Source: Stichopus chloronotus (lineage: Eukaryota > Echinodermata > Holothuroidea > Aspidochirotida > Stichopodidae). From it: a stretch of 64,000 bases of DNA. Positions 14,456-27,200 of the stretch are shown piece after piece. Location: positions 10,981,575 through 11,045,574 of the forward strand of contig CM037832.1 of assembly GCA_021234535.1 (NCBI GenBank), read 5' to 3'. The notes beneath the pieces were generated by a model, which ran no database searches, was not told the DNA's origin, and worked only from the letters and a program-made list of their open reading frames with translations. Position 1 is the first letter of the stretch. The number at the start of each line of letters is the position of its first letter. Made by a program: the position numbers and the translations under genes.

Positions 14456-16490
14456 CTCAAAATAACTGCACCTCTCATGTATGGCCTCTGTGATTTTTCG
14501 GTGATGCTGTTAAGTACCGTGTTGTATTCTGCAGTTACTCCTCCTGGCCTCACAGTTTCATACAGTATTCTATTCTCCCTTTTTTCATTGTTTCATTTGT
14601 GACCTATGTCAATTTCATTATTTGAGCAATTAACCCCAAAATGTAGGTATACTTACAGAGTAATTTAGACCTAAGGTATCTAGATTGATTATTTGCAAAA
14701 TTTTACAAAGTTATGACACACGGTACAGTTCTTTACACATAGCAGGCTGCTCTGTTAGTGCGCACCTTGCTGCTCTGTATTATATGCATGCCATGAATTA
14801 CATCATGTGACTTTTAAAGATCCTATTGACCACGCCCCTCACTTACCTATCTTGCATCATTCAGTAGATCTCCCGAACAAGACAGGTGAAAATGTGGCAA
14901 ATCGTGTAGGATTTACCAATACTGCTTGATGCAAATCAAACAGGAAGATTTTGTACTCAAGATTTTATACTCAAGTGGTTTTGTATTTTGTCAATATTTC
15001 TCCAAGTATGTATCCCCTGCAGCATGAGGTCAACATAGGAAGGATCAACTCCATCTCAGACCAAAATGGGCCCAAGCCAACATCAGTCCCGAGACAACGC
15101 TGTCTTTAGCCAACTCTGTCACAATGCAAAGTTGTGCATAGATTGGCTTGTGTGTGTAATATAGGTGTTTGATATTTGGTTCAAAAGAAGCTACACTGTA
15201 AATTGAATGCTTTTGAAGGCATAAAACTAATGTGGGGAGATGACTGGACATACGCTATTTAATATTTCTTATTTCTATAGATTTCTGTTCTGATGTGATA
15301 TGTAAAAGTTTATATGAGAATGGTGTTTCCAGAAAGCCTACTGTTATATTTTAAATAACTTTTGATATGCAGTGATTACTGACAGGGAATGTCGGGGGGG
15401 GGGGATGATGAAGGGACTGTTTGCTCAACATGGCCGTGTAGTGTCCTGTTCTGTGGATTTTCAGTCCAAGATCTTTCTTTGTAGAAGAACTTCATCCCAT
15501 CCTACATAGCCTGTTGTAGCCCATATGGGAATTCATAGTGTACCAATTCAAATTTTTCAAATACTATTACCGGTACTACCTGGTACCTTTAAAAATCCAT
15601 CTGGTGCCAACTTAATTTATCGGAACCGGTTCCATTTTCAGAAAAATTAACAAAAATTGTCCTTGAAATGTGCTGTTAATTTTAACATTTCTTATTTCAT
15701 AATTGTCTAAAAATATGATGCTGCCAACAAGTACTGAAAAATTCTAACAGACATGGTTGTTTTGTTGTAGCCTACAACCATTCTCTGAGCCTAACACAAA
15801 GAGTGTCAGCTGAAATATCTTAACATTTGGCTATTTTGTACATGAAACTTTCAAGATTTCAAGACTAGATGTTAACAAAAAGGCTGTCTAAAATCTTAAG
15901 CACCTGTTCCTTGTAATATTACATGTACCAGAAACATAACGGGTATGTGTCCAACAAATGTTTGTTGGCCCGAACAGTCAAGAATTAATTGGGTTAGGCG
16001 CACGAAATTAAAAAAATGTAGTAGTATCCTCACAAATTACAGTACTTCAACATCACATAGAAATAGGTAAACTAAAAGCTAGCTATTCACACACTTATGA
16101 AGTCTAACACAAGTGGCCGCATGCATGTACTGTATTAAAGGCAAAACAGTCCCGCTCCACCCCATGCATATGTTTCCCATGTGCCTCTGCTTGTTGCTCC
16201 TGGCCCGGTGTCATTCTGGTGTATTTATTTCTATGGCCCTATAAGCTACTGTAGTTTCTGTGACAGGTAAGATTCAATAGGGCCCACCTTTACAACAGGC
16301 GTATGAAGAGTGCCAGAACTTTATCAGATTAATTTATAATCACAAAGAGGCAGTATATTTACCTAAATTAATAACTTTTAAGGTATTTTTAGGTGTTAGG
16401 ATTTCTCTGTATCAGCTGTGTAAAGTTTTGCGGTATTATTTACGACACTGTTATCTAGCTGACTCACCTAGCACAGTAACGTTATAGCCT
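14456..16490. other. Non-coding stretch left of the duplicated array
   Basis: No coding frame stands out. It contains a short G run near 15396-15405 and an ACCGGTAC/GGTACC-rich patch at about 15565-15630. A similar patch lies on the other side of the array at about 20405-20450. Confidence 0.35.
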
Positions 16491-16690
16491 ACAATCTTGG
16501 ACAAAATTCCTTGGGACACCCCGCGCCCCCGTTCAATGTTGGCTATAGGATTGCTGTTCAAAGTGCACCTTCACTTCTATAGCGCAACATTGGAAAGGGG
16601 CGCGGGGTTTCATGTTATCCTCTCACCTAAAATTCAGTATTATATTTGCAACATACGACAAAGTGTCCCAACAATTTTGTCCAAGATTGT
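16491..16690. mobile_element. 200-bp TIR (MITE-like) element, copy 1
   Basis: It starts ACAATCTTGGACAAAATT and ends with the exact reverse complement AATTTTGTCCAAGATTGT. The inverted match continues inward, imperfectly, through TTGGGACAC. A second inverted repeat is nested inside: CCCCGCGCCCCCGTTC..AATGTTGGCTATAG pairs with CTATAGCGCAACATT..GGGGCGCGGGG across a loop of about 28 bases. It has no transposase frame, and no target-site duplication was found. The left flank is CCT and the right flank CTGAG. Superfamily not assigned. Confidence 0.75.
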
Positions 16691-18267
16691 CTGAGAATTT
16701 CGAGGGGTTAGAAGCATGCGCAGGGCACAGGAAAATTGTCAGTTTCAAACAAGTTCAACTGCAAAATGTGGGGTGATATTCCTTGCAACAAGAAACATCA
16801 GCAGTGCATGTTCGGCATGTTTGGGGCCTATATTGAAGTTGGTTTACTGTAATAATATTATTGTGTGAATGTTGTCAATGTTATTACGGAGTAAAGGGAG
16901 GAATAAGTCAGTCAAATCCATGTATTTGCACTGAATGTGCTACATAAAATGCAGTCATTGGGGAGGTAACATCTAAACTCCAATGCATTTTGTCGACCAG
17001 GAAACTACTTTAAAACATTTTTTATGATACAAATGACGTACTTTCGGCTCAAACTCTGATAATGAGATAGGTACCGAAGAAAAAAACAACAAACAAAACA
17101 AAAACACCCCCCTCAAAAAAAAAAAAAACGTACATGTTAGTGGTCCATTGAAGAAGATCGATGTGTATGTGTTATTTATTCAAATTGTTCACAGTGATGA
17201 CGTGGTGTGTGCTGTTAAAGTAACTACGCTTAATGACTATTAGGACTTACTTTCAGGTTAATCTGGGTAAAAAAGTGTACTATCATTATACAAAAAAAAC
17301 CCCCTAAAATGCAAATTTAATTAGTGTGACGTTTGCTCATATTCACATAACAGTGACATTGTGGCACCCATTCTAATGTACCGTACATGGTGCACTGTAA
17401 TATGTCAGTCATTTTAAGAGGTTTCAACGGACTTTATAGTACATTTGCTGTTAGAGCTATATCATTATATTGATATACACATATGTATTACCTTATGTTA
17501 TATATGAATGAATGAAAAATGAGAAGTTGACAGACATTTGAGTTTATGAATGGATAATTGAGCAGTGAAAAACACTATGGTCATGACGTGAATTGAACCC
17601 CGGCCTTCCCATCCAAGCTGACTTAGACCTAACAACAGCGTCCGACAGTATAGGTTAATGAAACCCACGTTCTACCAAATGTTTTGACAGGAAAATTTAA
17701 GCAACCCGTAGGAAAATTGCGTAGATTACAAGACTGGAGATTACTTACGTTACCAGCTTCATGCAATGTAAAAATTGCAGTCACAAATCTTGATTTAGCG
17801 GCCAAAAATGTAAAAAGCCAGCCTTAACTAACGTTCTACCATTATTTTAATATTAAGCTGAATCTACAATTCTGACTTTAACGCATTTTGGTAGAACGTG
17901 GAGCTACTGCAGAACACATTATAACTGGGATTCCTACCAGCATTCTACAATTGCAGTAACACTCCTGTTGCAATGCAATGCAACAGCTGCTCATCAATGT
18001 TATTTCTAAACGCAACTATTTTTGTCCGCATCCAATACCATGAAACAATCTATTTCATTCATGATCACTCCTTTTCAACAAAAATATACAAATAAACCCC
18101 CAAATTAAAATTAAACTTGTTATGTTAATAGTCGAAATTCAGAATACTTTCTTTTAAAAATCCCCAGAAGAATAGGCCCCAATAAATATTTTTTATGATG
18201 CACCTTGTCCAAAAATGTTCAATTTTCTTTCGAAATTTCGCTCCGAAATTGCTCCCAAAAAACTCAG
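16691..18267. repeat. 1.58-kb spacer, first copy of tandem unit
   Basis: Essentially identical to 18468-20045; by eye only about a dozen substitutions and one single-base indel over the 1,777-base unit. It begins CTGAG and ends CTCAG. No credible protein is encoded: the frame at 18125-18313 (minus) simply recurs 1,778 bases later. A stretch at 17590-17640, read on the minus strand, contains GGGGTTCAATTC, resembling a tRNA B box, but no foldable tRNA is evident. Confidence 0.9.
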
Positions 18268-18467
18268 ACAATCTTGGACAAAATTCCTTGGGACACCCCG
18301 CGCCCCCGTTCAATGTTGGCTATAGGATTGCTGTTCAAAGGGCACATTCACTTCTATAGCGCAACATTGGAAAGGGGCGCGGGGTTTCATGTTATCCTCT
18401 CACCTAAAATTCAGTATTATATTTGCAACATACGACAAAGTGTCCCAACAATTTTGTCCAAGATTGT
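18268..18467. mobile_element. 200-bp TIR (MITE-like) element, copy 2
   Basis: Same terminal and internal inverted repeats as copy 1, differing at a couple of bases in the loop (AGGGCACATT instead of AGTGCACCTT). Flanked by CTCAG on the left and CTGAG on the right, which extends the inverted complementarity by five bases. Confidence 0.75.
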
Positions 18468-20045
18468 CTGAGAATTTCGAGGGGTTAGAAGCATGCGCAG
18501 GGCACAGGAAAATCGTCAGTTTCAGACAAGTTCAACTGCAAAATGTGGGGTGATATTCCTTGCAACAAGAAACATCAGCAGTGCATGTTCGGCATGTTTG
18601 GGGCCTATATTGAAGTTGGTTTACTGTAATTATATTATTGTGTGAATGTTGTCAATGTTATTACGGAGTAAAGGGAGGAATAAGTCAGTCAAATCCATGT
18701 ATTTGCACTAAATGTGCTACATAAAATGCAGTCATTGGGGAGGTAACATCTAAACTCCAATGCATTTTGTCGACCAGGAAACTACTTTAAAACATTTTTT
18801 ATGATACAAATGACGTACTTTCGGCTCAAACTCTGATAATGAGATAGGTACCGAAGAAAAAAACAACAAACAAAAACAAAAACACCCCCCTCAAAAAAAA
18901 AAAAAACTTACATGTGAGTGGTCCATTGAAGAAGATCGATGTGTATGTGTTATTTATTCAAATTGTTCACAGTGATGACGTGGTGTGTGCTGTTAAAGTA
19001 ACTACGCTTAATGACTATTAGGACTTACTTTCAGGTTAATCTGGGTAAAAAAGTGTACTATCATTATACAAAAAAAACCCCCTAAAATGCAAATTTAATT
19101 AGTGTGACGTTTGCTCATATTCACATAACAGTGACATTGTGGCACCCATTCTAATGTACCGTACATGGTGCACTGTAATATGTCAGTCATTTTAAGAGGT
19201 TTCAACGGACTTTATAGTACATTTGCTGTTAGAGCTATATCATTATATTGATATACACATATGTATTACCTTATGTTATATATGAATGAATGAAAAATGA
19301 GAAGTTGACAGACATTTGAGTTTATGAATGGATAATTGAGCAGTGAAAAACACTATGGTCATGACGTGAATTGAACCCCGGCCTTCCCATCCAAGCTGAC
19401 TTAGACCTAACAACAGCGTCCGACAGTATAGGTTAATGAAACCCACGTTCTACCAAATGTTTTGACAGGAAAATTTAAGCAACCCGTAGGAAAATTGCGT
19501 AGATTACAAGACTGGAGATTACTTACGTTACCAGCTTCATGCAATGTAAAAATTGCAGTCACAAATCTTGATTTAGCGGCCAAAAATGTAAAAAACCAGC
19601 CTTAACTAACGTTCTACCATTATTTTAATATTAAGCTGAATCTACAATTCTGACTTTAACGCATTTTGGTAGAACGTGGAGCTACTGCAGAACACATTAT
19701 AACTGGGATTCCTACCAGCATTCTACAATTGCAGTAACACTCCTGTTGCAACGCAATGCAACAGCTGCTCATCAATGTTATTTCTAAACGCAACTATTTT
19801 TGTCCGCATCCAATACCATGAAACAATCTATTTCATTCATGATCACTCCTTTTCAACAAAAATATACAAATAAACCCCCAGATTAAAATTAAACTTGTTA
19901 TGTTAATAGTCGAAATTCAGAATACTTTCTTTTAAAAATCCCCAGAAGAATAGGCCCCAATAAATATTTTTTATGATGCACCTTGTCCAAAAATGTTCAA
20001 TTTTCTTTCGAAATTTCGCTCCGAAATTGCTCCCAAAAAACTCAG
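18468..20045. repeat. 1.58-kb spacer, second copy of tandem unit
   Basis: Direct repeat of 16691-18267 offset by 1,777-1,778 bases. The near identity points to a very recent duplication or to gene conversion. It carries the second B-box-like GGGGTTCAATTC (minus strand, about 19367-19378). Confidence 0.9.
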
Positions 20046-20245
20046 ACAATCTTGGACAAAATTCCTTGGGACACCCCGCGCCCCCGTTCAATGTTGGCTA
20101 TAGGATTGCTGTTCAAAGGGCACATTCACTTCTATAGCGAAACATTGGAAAGGGGCGCGGGGTTTCATGTTATCCTCTCACCTAAAATTCAGTATTATAT
20201 TTGCAACATACGACAAAGTGTCCCAACAATTTTGTCCAAGATTGT
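20046..20245. mobile_element. 200-bp TIR (MITE-like) element, copy 3, closing the array
   Basis: Third copy with both terminal inverted repeats. The sequence after GATTGT is AGGTGCC, not CTGAG, so the tandem unit stops exactly at the element's end. AGG here complements the CCT preceding copy 1, so the outermost ends of the array form the slightly longer inverted repeat CCTACAATC...GATTGTAGG. Confidence 0.8.
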
Positions 20246-20248
20246 AGG

Positions 20249-22880
20249 TGCCTAAAGTTAGTATAACATTATCAATAAAGCTTGGAGATATTGTCCACCT
20301 ACTTAATTTCCTCAACTTTTCACAAAACAGCTTGATATAAATTGTTTCTTGGGATTTCTCTGTTTTTATGAGTAAACATTTTCAGTAATTATACTGCTAC
20401 TAGTACAGATACCGGTACTGAAGCCGGTGTCAGTACCGGTACCAGTTCTTACTGGTGCCAACCAAGGTCCCAACCTTAAAGAAGAACAAAAATAACTTTT
20501 TAATTCATGCAGATGTTGCAGAGGGTCAAAAATATTCGATGACAGAATTGGCATTGTCTTGTGGATAAAGGTTTGTGTCACTGAATAATTCTGTCCATTT
20601 GCCAAGTTATACGTGCAGCTTTAGATGAATTCTTACAATCACTTGTACTGATGTTCTCATTCCCTTGTATTGTCTTGTTCAAGGAAGGAAGCTTGTAATG
20701 TTTAGCTTTAGTGAAGATCAATTACATTTTAAAATTTTCCAATTTGGAATTACTGTACCATTAGCAATTAGCAATCTCTGACCCTCTTTGTATACAGTTC
20801 TCAGCACCGTTATTTCTCCGTTTGATTTGGACAATATGCTTCTTTTAACTTATCACATGTTTGTTGAATATATATTAAAATGCAGTCTGAACTAAAAGTA
20901 ACTTGTGTCGTTACGTCGTATTTAACTGTTTTTTAGCTTCATCCTTTGTCTGGGATTGTGTCAAGCCCTTTATGTTTCTTATTATTTGTTTCCCTTCACA
21001 AAGTTCATCGTGCTGCTCAAAGACAACAAGCATATGTTACTTTCATTGAGGGGCCTGTTCATACAATAGTGAAAATGGCCTTCAACAGGAAGAAGCGATC
21101 TTGTATTGCCCAATTGCACATGCTGTTCTCTAGTTTATGTAATAAATATTTTCTGTTGCAAAGGTATACAGTAGCTGTTCTGGTTCGGTGACATTTTTGT
21201 TTTTGTAGGTGATGATGCTTGAAAGATATATAGCTATAGCTAAATATAGACTTAACTGTTACTGTAGTATATCTGGTATTTTCTTTTCACTCTCAAGCCG
21301 GTGTGCCCAAGTGTGGGGATTTCCTTTTTACCTTTAAGTTTCACTTTGAGCATGGTGTTCATATTTCTGTCACAATAAAAGTCTGAATTGTCAATGCAAA
21401 CACATTTCAGTATTGCTGAAACTTTTCTACATGTCACGTATGGAGTGGCTGTTGAATCCATGTATTAGTGAAATTAATATGAATGGTTTCGGCGTGGCAT
21501 TCACATGCTTTTCTATTCCAATGGTTGAGTACTGTTCTCTAGCTTTAAAATTCTTTGACGAATGCCTTTTATCTTTGAAGTGTTTGTAAAGCAACCATGG
21601 TTGCAACAAACAAGATGCCAAATGGAAAAAATACTGTACCTGATATCACTATCTGAGGTAGTTGCAGGTTTTGTATGATATACTGCAATAGCTTTTGTTC
21701 TCTGAAAACAAAGGTACCGATACAACTTTCTCTTCATGCGTCATGAGGGATCATTAGATTAAGTCTGTTTTAACCAGTCGCAACACCAGGGGGGTTTGTT
21801 CGGGGGGGGGGGGAAAGTAACATTGCTAGTCAGAAGCTTCTCCTCCCCCCCTTGCAGTTTCTCCTTCCCTCATTAAGCTGAAGTAGAGTGGCCTGACAAA
21901 CACATCTATTCCCTTATGTTGCATTCATCAGTGATGAAGTTTTAGCATTTTCATCTGTTTGTCCAAGGGTTATCTAATTTGTGAAATAAGGTTGTCCATC
22001 TCATAATTTAGTTTTCCTGCCAAAAGTCATGCCATCACTTACACTATGTATTTACAGATTGTCACCAATAACACACTGGCATTGCACTGTTAGCAATCCA
22101 CCACATTTCATTCCATAATGTGCCAGATATTGCAAGTATTGTCTTAATTTGGTTCAAGCCCTACCCAAATTGGTTCAAGCCCTACCCAAATTTGAACCAA
22201 GGACAACCTTTTGAAAAATGTAGACATCTCGGATCCCTGGACTATTATGAAACTTCATGACCGATTTATCCTTCTGTGTTAAGAGGTCTTGAGATGTAAT
22301 TTTTCCCCCAAAGAGATACAAAAACTTCTGAACTTTTGGGGGTTTTAAACTTCTCAGGGGTCAACTTAGGGGAATAGTAGAATACATTCAAGTCATGTGG
22401 AATCTTTACATGGAATGATGCATTAAGAACTAAAGTTTACCTGTCATGAGATGCAATTTTTTCACCCAGATATATGCTGAAAACCTCATAGCTTCCAGAT
22501 GGTTTGCTCCTGGACCCTCACCAGGGCTTTGCCCTTTTGCCCCAGTAGGGGACTTTAGATGGGGCACAGTTGCAATGCGCTAAAGCTTGCATTGCACCAT
22601 CAATTTTACGCAAGGTGCGAAGGTTGTTTGCTTCCCAGGAGATTCTTTAACCCTCTATTTGCCCACCCAGTTCTAAAATTCTGGTGCCGCCCTGCTTTCA
22701 TTTGCTACATGTTATTAATTCTGTGTCGGTCAGTAAGAAGAGGCATGTACTGCACATTGAACTTGAGAAAGAAATAAACCTGAAAGTGTTTATTTATTGA
22801 AAACAAGATTTTCTTACCAAGATTTTATTGGGCATGTACTGTAGCCACAGGCAAGGTCTCTCAATGATGAGTCACTGGCT
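20249..22880. other. Non-coding stretch right of the array
   Basis: It contains an ACCGGTAC-rich patch (about 20405-20450), a G run near 21800, and a perfect 21-base tandem duplication (GGTTCAAGCCCTACCCAAATT twice, about 22151-22191) followed by TTGAACC, which inverts the unit's start. Short frames lack support. Confidence 0.4.
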
Positions 22881-22894
22881 TGTCTAACTTGCCT

Positions 22895-23112
22895 GAGGAA
22901 TTCTCCTTACACCACTGATTGAGAGGGATGCCTCTGACCCCACTGGTCTCACATCCCCGTTACTATACAGTGGCCCCACTTCCATCAGCAACAGTACCAA
23001 TCTCTTTACTGGAGGACTCCTAGGCTTGAGGCACTGGGACGAGGTAAATCTGCTGGATTGTACTGTAGAACCTAGCTCACACATTCTGGCTTGGAGGGTG
23101 AAGCTTGTCTGA
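22895..23112 (+). CDS. Unrecognised coding-like frame in a GC-richer island
   Basis: A frame of about 70 codons without its own start runs through GILLTPLIERDASDPTG, NSTNLFTGGLLGLRHWDE and stops near 23112. Base composition here and to about 24250 looks nearer 50% GC, above the surroundings. Further coding-like frames follow: plus strand 23270-23405 (MGHRWDRLVEFVERRKW) and minus strand 23770-23684 (KELTRKMFRAQNIM, ending at a GATAAG|GTAAGAA donor-like site). These lie on both strands and in different frames, so the island may be a decayed gene or element. No family recognised. Confidence 0.2.
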
Positions 23113-24250
23113 AGGAGCTTGGAGATGATTATTCATCACGCCCTTAACATTCTGACCATCCTAACCTTCTCTTTGACACCTTCTGAAGGTATCAAAGATC
23201 TTTATTTATCATCTGGGTTTTGAGGAGCCACCAGGAGAGGATAACTCTCTAGACAGGTGTCGATGCTGAGCACCACAGAAGTAATCACCACCCAACACTC
23301 TCCATCGATCACCATGGGGCACCGTTGGGACAGGCTTGTTGAATTTGTGGAGAGAAGGAAATGGACTTTGATACCACTCAGGCCGGACAGTACCCCCGTG
23401 ATTTGACAGGGATCAAAGGAATTCATCAGAGTCGCAAAAAGGAAGCTAGAAGACAACCTACAGTAGGGACTAGATCAAGCGGCTGTGATGAAATATGTTA
23501 GTGGGTGAACTACTGTAATAATGTTGAGATAGCACCAAGAGTTTGTGTCAAGAGAACACCAAGTCCCCAGAAAAGATATTGGCTAGTTGTTCTTTCTATT
23601 CTGACACTTGTTTAGTATCAGCATTTCAATTATTGTGGTGAAATTCAATTGCAGCCACGAAAATAAGTGTAATTCTTACCTTATCCTCCTGGCCATCCGT
23701 AGGGTCTAACAAAAAGATGTTTATCATTATGTTCTGGGCTCTGAACATTTTTCGGGTCAATTCCTTTTACGTCTCAAAGGGTAGCGTCGCTAGGAAGGAG
23801 ACCTTGGTGATGTCAGACGTCTGTCCAATGCAACAGGAATGATGGCAGCCAACCCTCTATGAGCTCCATGTTCCTTTCCTCCTCTTTTACTGAGAGCTCC
23901 AAGTTGGAAGGGATTTAGTTGTTTGGTTGTTTGTGTGAGCGATGATCTGGTGGATCCATGGGTCATTTGTATGTCAACTTACAGTTACGCTGATTCTCTC
24001 TCCTACATGCTGGGGTGGAGGACAGCTGATGAAAATTCCTGATAATGGGCCAAGAAGAGGTCCTGGAAAACAGAAACCACATCCCTGTTGTTGCTGCTCC
24101 TGCAAAAAAGAAAAGTTATGGATGGCATGAAAGCCATGAACCTCTGCTGTTTGTTTATTTTCTGACAATGGAAATGGACCAAAAACCGAAATTGGAGCCT
24201 CTCAACAAAAACCTCCAACACAATCTGTTCATTTGGAAGGAATAGACATC

Positions 24251-27200
24251 AGAACAAGGATCAGATGGTTGGTTTCTAAAAAAAGCCCCAAACATTGTAT
24301 ATATGAGATGGAAAAACCAAGCAAAATGCCACCCCATGGAACAAGTGCTTTAAATGGCAACATGAGGAAAGGGATACTAGTCCAGATTGTCAAACAGCAG
24401 TTTGGGATGGTGTATTGCTTTGATTATTTCTAAGAGTGCAATTGGGGTGCTGATTTTCTGAGACCCTTGATTTTAGAATGGGTCCAGTGTAAGTAAGAAA
24501 ACCAGGCACTATTGTACTGTTGTAGAAGTTTTAATGCGGTCTGCATTTGTAACAAGTTACTGACGTTCTTTTTCAGAAAATTTGATGGTTGTCCTTTGGA
24601 CAAACCATTTCACTATTTTTAGTTGTCCACAAGGAAATTTGACTGGTTTTGTGCAAATTTAGAATAAATGACAGATAAGAAACATCATGTTTTCATTGTA
24701 GATTCATTTATTCCAGCCACATATTTCTACTGCACATTCTCTGCCACCAGTCTTGCTTTTTAATACATGAAGAATGAAATGGCTACCTAGATGCATATCA
24801 TGTATTAAAAAATTTCATGGTTTCTGAAATAAGAAAATGATAAAAGCTGAAAGAGTCAATCGGAAAGCAGTTTAGTCTTGAAGTAAATGAAACACTTGTT
24901 CAGTCCTTGTGAAGAAACGAGTAGTTGGTCGATCAGACATCCAACCTTTGGTTGTCCGTATGGAACTTAAGTTGTCTCGGACAACCGGACGACCATGAAA
25001 ATTGAGCCCTGAGTTCGGTTCATATCAAACGGCTGAGGGTATTAGACTTTTCATACTGGGTAGATGAAAGTGCTAAGTGTGTTTCGTTTCATTCGTTTTG
25101 TTTCATTTATGTCATTGGAAAGACCTTACCTCAAGTGTCCTCCTTTCCCCAGAGAAGGAAATCTGAGCGGAGACAATGTCAGCGTCTGTCCATCATCAAC
25201 AACATTCCGAAAACAGCACAATATGTACTCGTAAATGTGTCAAAGCATTTCCTAAGTAATTCCAATAAATAAACGGCACAAAATGTCCTCGTAAATATGT
25301 CAGAACGTTTCCTACAGTGAGTGACATGCCTGTCCCGTCGTCGGAGTCCCTGTTAGAGCAGTTCAGATTTTACGTGCAGGTGGAAAATAAAGCAAATGGG
25401 TGCTAAACCACATTCCATGAGATAAGAAAACTATTATCCATTTAAAAGTTATCTAGGGATACAAAAACAAGATAAAGGTATCCTAGAGAATTCACATCTG
25501 AAGTCTTTTGTTTTGAGGCTGCACTCATCAAAGATTTGGTGAAATATCTCTGACATGTCAAAGATGTATTTTGAAGCCAGCAGTCAATGACTTTTGATTG
25601 TTTCAGAGGGTTAATTTTGAGAGTCTATTAAAATTGATGAAGTTTTGTCAAATTATTTTCAAATTACATTCATATTAGAACAAAATTGTAAGATTGTACG
25701 TAAGATAACCCAGGCTGTCAAAACAAATGAACACTGTTGGTGATGAGAGAGACAAGAACTTAGACAATTTTAAGTGCTTTATGACAGCTTGATTAACATG
25801 AGCTTACAGTTTAACATGAGTAAAGAGTCCCTTGAGCTTACTGAGGTCAAACTTCATATCTTGATTGGTACATTGTGCCTCCCGATATTTAGCATTTTGT
25901 TGTTGTTTGGTGAAGTGACCGAATATTGCATGAGTGACAAGACCACCATTGGCTGGTAATTCTCCATATAAAGCACCTTGAAAATTCATAGGCCTACCTG
26001 TTGCACATATTTTTTGTTTCTCTATGTAATGGCTGTGAAGGTGAAATCTTGCCCACGTACTTCTCCGAAGTCTGTTTGACATGGAAGTCCGTTTAATATT
26101 TCTGCTGTGGCCACGATAATCTTATAGACCAAATGACATGCATCTAGCAGGGTTGTACCCAAATGCTGGCCTCTGCCTTTAAGTCTCATGCCTTGAGTGG
26201 CCTCGAAGGCCTCCATACATATAGTGTTACAAGCCTCTGTACAAGTCCGGCCTCCGTTTGGCAGGACTCGACTTCAACATCTAGAAAACTAGAAATCTAG
26301 AAATAAGCTAGCTTCATTCAAAAGAGTTTACAGAGAGAAACCCTGAATGACAGCCTGTTGAAATTGCCTTTATACCTGTTACCGTTTTGAGTTATGGCTT
26401 AATAAAGTTTGTTGGAAAGGCAAAACTGCATGATGATGTAGAATATTGCACCATTGCACGATGTCAGTATTTCTTTTGTTAGGCTTATATGTGTTGTCTT
26501 TTAACTATTTAATTACTGGCTTTCACATTGGTGTCAATATTTTGAAAGAAGAAAGAAAAACAATGCTTATGTTTATTCAAGATGCAGTTGTAAAATATTT
26601 GTTTGTAAGATGGTCCACCAATCCTGACATGATATCATACATGTTTATCTCTTCTCGAGAGGTACCCTAACCATTATGGTAAATCTTGCTTTCATGTCAT
26701 GTTGTATCAGGTAGAAAGGTTCTTCTTGAGACATGATTTTGCACATTATGGGATGACTAGGTGGATGGTCAGTGTTTGCTGGATTTGGTGAAAATTTGTG
26801 ACTATTTTCAGTGTTTTTAATGATTAATTCTGTCTGTGCTACAAAATTTGTTTTTTATGTCGCATATTCTTAAGAGGAGAGATTGTTGTACAGAATATTT
26901 ATTTAGTTTAAGTGTCATCAGTACTAATGAACCTATCTAAATCTTACTCTAGTCTTAAGGATGCATTAGAAATGTGTTATTCCCTCTGTCTGTGATTTTT
27001 GGTTTGTTGGTAAAATTTATTATCTACAGAAAACACTTTCTGCCAAAGGTAGACAAAGTGAAATCAAAAATCATAGAGCAGTGTCTCAATCCACCAGCCC
27101 CTGGAAAGTAGGCATGTTGTCCTCTTGACATCGGTACATTTGGTTTGAAGAAGAATTGCCTTTTCTTCTCTTCTTGGAAATGAGGAAACCTTGGCAAAGT

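Noticed and set aside
17570..17660. Calling a tRNA gene at the B-box-like sequence
   Set aside because: T-stem pairing is poor and no full cloverleaf can be drawn.
18125..20255. Repeated small frames in the array (MNGGAGC..., MSKNVQF...)
   Set aside because: They recur only because the DNA is duplicated; one crosses the TIR. No codon-level signs of selection can be seen.
26022..26216. Minus-strand frame with LLDACHLVYKIIVATAEILN
   Set aside because: Coding-like but lacks convincing splice sites and family resemblance.
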